A stretch of 6,219 nt of DNA from positions 1 through 6,219 of the forward strand of contig MNQT01000004.1 of NCBI GenBank assembly GCA_001915575.1. The letters run 5' to 3'. This stretch comes from Bacteroides sp. CAG:1060_57_27. Its GTDB lineage: Bacteria; Bacteroidota; Bacteroidia; Bacteroidales; UBA932. Below are positions 1 to 5,157 of this stretch, in pieces. The translations under genes and the position numbers were made by a program. Below the pieces are notes generated by a model. That model made no database searches and was not told the origin of the DNA. It saw only the letters and a list, made by a program, of their open reading frames with translations. Every line of letters begins with the position of its first letter. Position 1 is the first letter of the stretch.

Positions 1-276
1 GCCAAGGCACAGGAGGTGACCATCGAAGGCAAGAAATACACTGTCGACAAGTTTAAAGCGCCACGCGATGTAGTGCAGATCGAAAAGGCACTACGTGTCC
101 TTACCAGATATAACGTGGTGATCGACATCCCCCGTGCGAAGATCCTCGCTCGGTTTATCTGGAATTTGGCAGCCGACCAGATCGCCCAGATCGAAATTAC
201 CGCAACCGCCATGAGTTCGGCAAGCGAAGAAGACGGGGCCTATGAGATCTACAAATTAGGAGAACCCACGGCATGA
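1..276 (+). CDS. Unrecognised small phage tail-region protein, 5' end probably outside the window
   Basis: The frame is open from the first base to a TGA at 274-276, giving 91 visible residues. A GTG at 16-18 could serve as a start. However, a purine-rich AGGAGG runs straight into it with no spacing and the frame stays open upstream, so I treat the gene as 5'-partial. The protein looks soluble and mixed alpha/beta, with a helical centre (VVQIEKALRVLTRYN) and an amphipathic stretch (ARFIWNLAADQIAQIEI). It has no signal peptide and no catalytic motif that I recognise. Its stop overlaps the next start as ATGA, which suggests translational coupling with the chaperone gene. Position just upstream of the chaperone pair suggests a structural or tail-assembly role (a tube, neck or accessory protein), but the sequence does not prove this. 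I do not assign a function. Confidence 0.7.
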   Translation, partial: AKAQEVTIEGKKYTVDKFKAPRDVVQIEKALRVLTRYNVVIDIPRAKILARFIWNLAADQIAQIEITATAMSSASEEDGAYEIYKLGEPTA

Positions 277-755
277 CCCCGGTAGAAGCCATGGCCGCCG
301 ACGCCCTGTTGGACCGGCGGCTCAAAATCAACCTCCCTGCCCCGTGGCTGCTCCGGATCTTCGGGCGCAAGACGGTACCCATCCGGGTGAAGCTGCCCAC
401 GGCGGGCAGCCTTATCCGGATGTCATCGCTCTTCACGCGGATGGATATCGACCTGCAGCACCTGCATGACGGCAACTTCGGCAGCGTCTTGGAACAGATC
501 GCCAAGCACGGCGTCACCACCTCACGGATCATCACCTATGGTCTGCTGCGTGGCACATGGTCGGCACGATTGCTGAACCGTCCGCTCGCCTGGTATATCC
601 GGCAACACATGCCGATGCAGGGATTGGCGGAATTGGCCAAGATCATCGTGCTGATGAGCACGAGCGAGGCTTTTGTGAGCATTATCGCATCGGTCGCTTC
701 GCTGAACCTGATGAAGCCGACGGAGGCGAGCCAGCCGACAGAGACCGGGAGTTAA
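273..755 (+). CDS. Putative tail assembly chaperone, gpG-like (160 aa)
   Basis: ATG at 273 overlaps the previous TGA (ATGA) and the stop is TAA at 753-755. The 160-residue product has a basic N-terminal part (RRLKINLPAPWLLRIFGRK, residues 15-33), a helical middle, and a hydrophobic helical end (about residues 118-147, including LAKIIVLM and FVSIIASVASLNLM). It closes with a polar tail, KPTEASQPTETGS. Assignment rests mainly on context: it lies immediately before the tape measure gene and is followed by a short coding stretch in the -1 frame, exactly the lambda G/GT arrangement. In that family the short form and the longer frameshifted form bind the tape measure protein and help recruit tail tube subunits; they are absent from the finished virion. 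Size is close to lambda gpG (about 140 aa). The hydrophobic helix could suggest a membrane protein, but it is amphipathic and not flanked like a transmembrane segment. The chaperone call is inference from synteny, not from a catalytic motif. Confidence 0.72.
   Translation: MTPVEAMAADALLDRRLKINLPAPWLLRIFGRKTVPIRVKLPTAGSLIRMSSLFTRMDIDLQHLHDGNFGSVLEQIAKHGVTTSRIITYGLLRGTWSARLLNRPLAWYIRQHMPMQGLAELAKIIVLMSTSEAFVSIIASVASLNLMKPTEASQPTETGS
470..755 (+). other. Interval in which a -1 ribosomal frameshift must occur if the chaperone is a G/GT pair
   Basis: The -1 frame is open from after a TGA at 467-469, while the zero frame runs to TAA at 753-755, so both frames are open across this interval. I see no textbook X XXY YYZ heptamer in the zero frame. 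The best partial sites are T TTT GTG at 671-677, where one Phe tRNA can re-pair perfectly, G GGA TTG at 620-626, and the GGG AGT TAA end at 747-755. A late shift is most plausible because it keeps the whole 160-residue chaperone domain. A strong purine tract follows the stop at 755-763. Confidence 0.4.
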
Positions 756-967
756 AGGAGGAGTATGATCCTCCCCATAGCCCGTTCGGACAGATCTACA
801 CCCTCGTGCAGCAGGGGGCAATCACGTATGATGAAATCATGAACCGTATCCCGTGGTGTGTCGTTTTGACCATGATCAGCGACCAGGGACGGATGCGGAA
901 GAAAAAAGAAAGAGAAGAGGTACTCCAGAGCGAAGAGGAGGAGCTTGAATTTTTCGGATTAAAGTAG
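752..967 (+). CDS. Tail assembly chaperone C-terminal extension, gpT-like, read in the -1 frame
   Basis: From just before the TAA at 753-755 the only substantial plus-strand open frame up to the tape measure is the -1 frame. It ends at TAG 965-967 and adds 71 residues. The region has an aromatic/proline start (EEYDPPHSPFGQIY), a helix with NRIPWCVVLTMISDQGRM, then a basic patch and an acidic end (EEEELEFFGLK). A W plus hydrophobic helix followed by D and a charged tail fits the T part of GT proteins as I recall them. A -1 shift anywhere in the shared open interval gives a fusion of 231 residues. The annotated start is only the approximate junction. Possible independent starts are ATG 557 (deep inside the upstream gene), GTG 806 and ATG 839; none has a convincing ribosome binding site. 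Coding in this frame is well supported. How it is expressed is inferred. Confidence 0.65.
   Translation, partial: LKEEYDPPHSPFGQIYTLVQQGAITYDEIMNRIPWCVVLTMISDQGRMRKKKEREEVLQSEEEELEFFGLK
755..762 (+). promoter_or_regulatory. Strong Shine-Dalgarno-like purine tract (AAAGGAGG)
   Basis: This is the best-matched Shine-Dalgarno-like sequence with plausible spacing to a start codon in the window. It lies right after the gpG-like stop and 2 nt before an ATG at 765. That ATG opens only a 25-codon frame ending at TGA 840-842, not the gpT-like frame. The tract may therefore be a chance product of the coded residues (LKEE in the -1 frame), or it may pause or reload ribosomes here. Bacteroidales generally make little use of Shine-Dalgarno pairing, so function is uncertain. 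Confidence 0.3.
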
Positions 968-979
968 TAAAAGAGACAA

Positions 980-3900
980 ATGGCACAGACAGATCCCGTA
1001 TATATCACCTTTGAATTTCGTGGCGACATCGATAAAGAGGTCAATAAAGTGACGCTCGGCATCAAGGGGCTGCGCGACGAAGCGGCAACGACCTATAAAA
1101 AGTTGATTGCCGACAGTTCGGCCGCCTACAACGCCATGAGCGCCGAGAGCCGCAAGCTCGCCACGACGATGCAGGAGAATATCAGCAGTCTGCGTTCGCT
1201 TTCCGCGATGCAGGAACAGCTGGACCGGGAGCTTGAGGCCGGGACCATAAGCCTTTCGGGGTATACGCAGGCAAAAGTAGCCTTGGCGCTGCAGGAGAGC
1301 AACCTAAGAGTGGTGATCAGTCAGGGGATGCAGCAGCTGCAACAGCAGATGGCCACCGAACAGGAGGCGTCAGACAGCGTGGTCGCCCTGACACGCAAGT
1401 TGCAGCAACTGACCGAGGCCTATTCCCGGCTTTCCAAAATGGACCGTGAAGGTTCGGCCGGAAAGGATATTTTGGAACAGATCCAAAGCGTGGATAATGA
1501 ACTGCAGACCGCCCAGACCCGTCTGTCGGCGTACAGCCGTACGGCCGGAACCGGTTTCAACAGCCTGCAGATGTCGATCCAGCAGGTGGCACGTGAGCTG
1601 CCCTCGCTCACCATGGGGGCGAACATGTTCTTTCTCGCCATCTCGAACAACTTACCTATCTTGGTCGATAACATCAACATGGCTCGCCGGGAGTATCAGG
1701 CAGCCATCAAGGCCGGACAGCAGGCCACGCCGGTCTGGAAACAGCTGCTCGGCGGGATCGTCAGCTGGCAGACGGCCCTCGTCGTCGGTATCACATTGCT
1801 GACCGTTTATGGCAAAGAGATTACTGCCTGGACCAAAAGTCTGTTCGGCGCCCGGCAGTCGCTTGCCGATGCCTTGGAAACGCTCGAGGAGTTTCAGGAG
1901 TCGGTCGCCAAAACATCCTCCACAACGCTCACACAACTGCAGAGAATGTCTGCCGAATGGGAGAAACTGGGCGACAACATCCAGGTGAAAGAACAATACC
2001 TCCTAAAGAACCGCACTGCCTTCGAGCACTTAGGTGTCTCGATCGGCAAGGTGACGGATGCCGAGAACCTGTTCAACCAAGGCAAGGAGGCGTTTGTCGC
2101 CTCGGTGATGGCGCGTGCCCGTGCCTCCGCCGCGATGACGCTCGCCACCGAGAAATACAACGAAGCGATCCGCAAGCAGTTGGAGGTGGACCGGATGGCT
2201 GATACGCAGAGCTATACCATACAGGGTGGCCTGTTCGGGCAGACCACCTATGTGTCGGGTGAGAACCTTTCGAAAAAGAAGGCTCAGGCAGAAGCAGACA
2301 GCCTCTTCGACGAAGCCCGCAAAATATTGGAAAGAGGGCTGGAATACAGCGAAGAGGAGCGCAAATCCTTGGAAACTGCCAATCTGAAGACTATCCGTAC
2401 CCTTGAGCAGGGAAGCGTGGGAGCGATCAAAGCATCCATCGCGGCAAAAGAAGCTGCCTTGGACAAACTGACCAACAAACAGGACTATGAAGCGGCCCTC
2501 AAGGAAATAGAGGCGGAAAAGAAGAAATTGGAAGCAATCATTGGCTCCACAGGAGGCAAAGTGGGCAAAGAACCGGCCCCGCTTGGATCGATTGCCTATT
2601 ATAACGAATTGATCGCAAAGATGAAGAAGCTGCGCGATCTTGCCACAACGGACAAAGACCGTTCCGCCTTTGCCGAGCAGATCAAGGAATACGAAGAGAA
2701 GGTCGCGGAAATGGAGAACCGGATCATCATTTCCGGGAAAAAGATCGCCATGGAGACCCTGCAATCCTCACTCGAAGGAATCAAGGTCAACGTGCAGTTT
2801 GACAACCGCAACGTGTTGGAAAAGGCGTTCGGCAAGTTCGACACAAGCGACCTTGACCAGATGCAGGAGAAGATCGACAAGGAGCTTAACCGACCGATCA
2901 AGGAGGCTCGCGAGGGGATAGTCCTTCTGATCGACCAGTGGGACAGACTTTCGGATGCCGACCAGGCAAGCCTCTTGGCCGAGGAGTGCTATAAAGTGGC
3001 TGACGGCATCTCGATGGCTGCTGAAACTGCCGAGCTCTTCAACGAAGCGTTGGGAAGCTCCCTTGCCACTGTCGCCCAGCTGGTGGGCAGCGTCGGCGAT
3101 ATGGCAGGCGGGATCGGCCGCATCATGAGCGGTGACCTCATCGGAGGGGCTTCGGGCATCATCGGCGGCATCACCGACATCGTGGGCAGCTTTAAGAAAA
3201 GGGTCGAAGAAAACAAAAAGATATTGGCGGAATACCAACTGAATCTGGTCGAAACAGCCATGAAGGAGTTGGAGTATAACGCCATCCTACGCGAACGGCT
3301 ACGCATCCAGCAGCAGATTGGCGAAACCTCACTCGAATACTTCAACCGTCAGTCTCTCGAACTGAAGAACCAAGCCGGTCAGATAGAGAAAGAGTACAAA
3401 CAGGTGTGGGAGAAATTGCAGCAGGAGCAGTATATCACAGCTACGCACTACAAGCATGGCACTTGGTTCCGCAAGGCGAAGACCTGGAACGATTACGACT
3501 CGCTCGCCGGCAAGACCTACGAAGAGATGGAATCGCTTTATACGCAGGACAAACTGACCGAATCAGCAAAAGTGCTTTTCGAACAACTACAGAAACTGAA
3601 GGACGAAGGAGAAGATGTCGCCGGAATGATCGACGACCTGAACGAAGAGATGAAGGAGGCTTTCACCGGAACGAATACGAACGCTATCGCCGACACCATC
3701 CTGCAGGGCTTTGCCGAGGGCAAACGCTCTGCCAAGGACTTTGCCGACGACTTCCAAAAGATGCTGAACGATGCAGTGCTGCAGGGGGTGAAGATGAAGG
3801 CACTGGAAGAACCGCTCCGCAAATGGTATGAATCCTTTGCCGCCGCCTCGCAAAACGGGCTGACCGCTGAAAGCATCGCCAGCCTGAAGGCACAGTATGA

Positions 3901-4246
3901 CAAGATTATCGAGGATGCAGCCAAGCAGCTGGAGCAGATGGAACAGGTGACCGGCACGACCATCGGCGACGTGATCGACCGCACTTCTACGGCCAAAGGC
4001 ATAGCCTCGATGAGTCAGGACAGTGCCGACGAACTGAACGGCAATTTCTATGCCCTCCTGATCTATGCCGACCGCACTAATCAGGGGGTGACGAACATCC
4101 AAGGGCAGTTGGTAGAGGGATTGTCCCTACTGCAACGCATAGCAAGCAATACCGACCGTCTCGAAGCCATCGAGAAGGATATCCGGCAGACGCGCAGCTC
4201 GCTGCAGAATATCGAAAACCGTGGGTTAATACTGAGAAAGCAATGA
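980..4246 (+). CDS. Phage tail tape measure protein (1088 aa)
   Basis: This 1088-residue protein is by far the largest gene, and it sits after the chaperone pair and before the distal tail protein, as a tape measure should. It begins with a beta-like PVYITFEFRGDID. Long Gln/Glu/Lys-rich helical stretches follow (about residues 30-200, with a Gln cluster near 115-125; about 430-590; about 745-840; and the last 40 residues). Two non-polar segments interrupt them: one around 216-231 (FFLAISNNLPILV) with a transmembrane-like helix at 256-278 (LLGGIVSW...VVGITLLTVYG), and a Gly-rich one at 690-738 (AGGIGRIMSG, GGASGIIGGITDIVG). This mix of coiled coil and hydrophobic segments is typical. In the family the protein fills the tail lumen, sets tail length and is ejected ahead of the DNA. 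At roughly 0.15 nm per residue it would specify a tail near 160 nm (inference). No lysozyme or peptidase domain is apparent. Start ATG 980 lies 12 nt after the previous stop behind AAAAGAGACAA, a weak purine-rich leader. Confidence 0.93.
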   Translation: MAQTDPVYITFEFRGDIDKEVNKVTLGIKGLRDEAATTYKKLIADSSAAYNAMSAESRKLATTMQENISSLRSLSAMQEQLDRELEAGTISLSGYTQAKVALALQESNLRVVISQGMQQLQQQMATEQEASDSVVALTRKLQQLTEAYSRLSKMDREGSAGKDILEQIQSVDNELQTAQTRLSAYSRTAGTGFNSLQMSIQQVARELPSLTMGANMFFLAISNNLPILVDNINMARREYQAAIKAGQQATPVWKQLLGGIVSWQTALVVGITLLTVYGKEITAWTKSLFGARQSLADALETLEEFQESVAKTSSTTLTQLQRMSAEWEKLGDNIQVKEQYLLKNRTAFEHLGVSIGKVTDAENLFNQGKEAFVASVMARARASAAMTLATEKYNEAIRKQLEVDRMADTQSYTIQGGLFGQTTYVSGENLSKKKAQAEADSLFDEARKILERGLEYSEEERKSLETANLKTIRTLEQGSVGAIKASIAAKEAALDKLTNKQDYEAALKEIEAEKKKLEAIIGSTGGKVGKEPAPLGSIAYYNELIAKMKKLRDLATTDKDRSAFAEQIKEYEEKVAEMENRIIISGKKIAMETLQSSLEGIKVNVQFDNRNVLEKAFGKFDTSDLDQMQEKIDKELNRPIKEAREGIVLLIDQWDRLSDADQASLLAEECYKVADGISMAAETAELFNEALGSSLATVAQLVGSVGDMAGGIGRIMSGDLIGGASGIIGGITDIVGSFKKRVEENKKILAEYQLNLVETAMKELEYNAILRERLRIQQQIGETSLEYFNRQSLELKNQAGQIEKEYKQVWEKLQQEQYITATHYKHGTWFRKAKTWNDYDSLAGKTYEEMESLYTQDKLTESAKVLFEQLQKLKDEGEDVAGMIDDLNEEMKEAFTGTNTNAIADTILQGFAEGKRSAKDFADDFQKMLNDAVLQGVKMKALEEPLRKWYESFAAASQNGLTAESIASLKAQYDKIIEDAAKQLEQMEQVTGTTIGDVIDRTSTAKGIASMSQDSADELNGNFYALLIYADRTNQGVTNIQGQLVEGLSLLQRIASNTDRLEAIEKDIRQTRSSLQNIENRGLILRKQ

Positions 4247-5154
4247 ACAACAACCTATACATAGATGATCTGAATGTGCTTGGCCGTTTCGGCTGCCGGG
4301 TGACGCGGGGAGGATATAACGACCTTCTCGCTTTCCCGGCAATGAAAGCGCCGGAGCGGAACGACTGGCCCGAAGAGGATGGCATTGAGGTGGATCTGAG
4401 TGACCCGAAGCTGCAGCCGCGAGAGATTGCCATCTCTTTCCTTTCGGATAGCAACTCGCAGGCTTCCGACCTGATTGCCTACCTCTCAGACAAAGGGCTG
4501 CACACCTTTCGGGTGCCTGCTTTAGGACGGGAATGGCAGCTGCGCCTCGCCGATCATCCCGGCAATCGGGTTTATCCATCGGCGACCTCTTTTACCTTGA
4601 AGTTTGTCGAGGATCTTCCGGTGAGACCGACAGCCGGTGTGTGTGATCCGGGCGTATGGTTACCCGAAAGCCGCTACAAGCTGGATGGTAAACCGATAGG
4701 CAGATACGGCGTGTATGTCTATGAGAGCCGGAACGCCCTGCTGCGAAATCCGGCGGCAAAGGTGAACCTGCAGCGCAAGATTGCCTCCATTGACGGGCAA
4801 ATCTACGATGCAGAACACTTGGTCTTCCAGCCGAAAGAGGTCACTTTTAAATGCTTTTTAAAAACTATTCGAAAAGATGCCTTTTGGCAGTGCTGGGATA
4901 GTTTTTTTGCCGACCTGATCGCTCCGGGCGAACGGAGGCTCTTTGTAGAAGAGATTGGCAAGTCCTATCCCTGCTACTACAAGAAGATGAGCAATTGCAA
5001 ACTGCTTACGCTGGGCGAACCGATGGTGATGCAGTTTGATCTGACCTTGGTATTCACCTCGTTCAGACTCTTTGAAACCGATTATTTCTTGGCCACGGAA
5101 GATGACATGTTTATTGTCACGGAAGACGGCCTGAACTTTATAGATATGAAATAG
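4243..5154 (+). CDS. Distal tail (Dit-like) / baseplate hub protein with duplicated domain (303 aa)
   Basis: ATG 4243 overlaps the tape measure stop (ATGA) and the frame ends with TAG 5152-5154. Placement directly after the tape measure is that of the siphovirus distal tail protein, which forms the ring joining the tube to the tip and carries fibres or receptor-binding proteins. The sequence is beta-rich with two similar halves. GRFGCRV (14-20) matches GRYGVYV (153-159), NDLLAFPAMKA matches NALLRNPAAKV, DG (46-47) matches DG (184-185), and QPREIAISFL (58-67) matches QPKEVTFKCFL (196-206), at an almost constant offset of 138-139 residues. The phrase R-K-I-x-S-I-D-G-x-I-Y-D in the second half resembles Dit N-terminal domains. 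The C-terminus has a short hairpin-like repeat, LATEDDMF / IVTEDGLNF. The second half contains Cys 204, 217, 244 and 252. It could instead be a Tal/hub component; the Dit-like call comes from order and sequence style and is not proven. Confidence 0.72.
   Translation: MNNNLYIDDLNVLGRFGCRVTRGGYNDLLAFPAMKAPERNDWPEEDGIEVDLSDPKLQPREIAISFLSDSNSQASDLIAYLSDKGLHTFRVPALGREWQLRLADHPGNRVYPSATSFTLKFVEDLPVRPTAGVCDPGVWLPESRYKLDGKPIGRYGVYVYESRNALLRNPAAKVNLQRKIASIDGQIYDAEHLVFQPKEVTFKCFLKTIRKDAFWQCWDSFFADLIAPGERRLFVEEIGKSYPCYYKKMSNCKLLTLGEPMVMQFDLTLVFTSFRLFETDYFLATEDDMFIVTEDGLNFIDMK
4252..5058 (+). repeat. Internal protein-level duplication within the Dit-like gene
   Basis: Residues about 4-123 and 145-272 align in the same order with an offset of 138-139. 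Anchor pairs are GRFG/GRYG, LLAFPAMK/LLRNPAAK, DGIEVD/DGQIYD, QPREI/QPKEV and the closing SFTLKFVED / QFDLTLVFT strand. The DNA of the two halves is strongly diverged, so this is an old duplication of a domain of about 120 residues, not a recent DNA repeat. Confidence 0.75.
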
Positions 5155-5157
5155 GCA

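Noticed and set aside
16..18. GTG 16 as the true start of the first gene
   Set aside because: The purine tract abuts the codon without spacing, and the frame is open to the window edge, so an upstream start is more likely. It cannot be excluded.
557..760. ATG 557 as an independent start for the T-like frame
   Set aside because: It lies 199 nt inside the upstream chaperone gene, has no ribosome binding site, and its first 50 residues look like an out-of-frame reading. Entry by frameshift or re-initiation is more likely.
2030..2764. 244-codon open frame on the minus strand inside the tape measure gene
   Set aside because: It lies wholly opposite a convincing 1088-codon gene. Its translation is rich in runs of Phe, Leu and Cys expected from reading helical Glu/Lys/Gln codons backwards, and it has no context of its own.
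3538..4102. Minus-strand frames of 154 and 171 codons opposite the tape measure C-terminal part
   Set aside because: Both lie fully within the tape measure gene on the other strand, overlap each other in different frames and have no independent signals.
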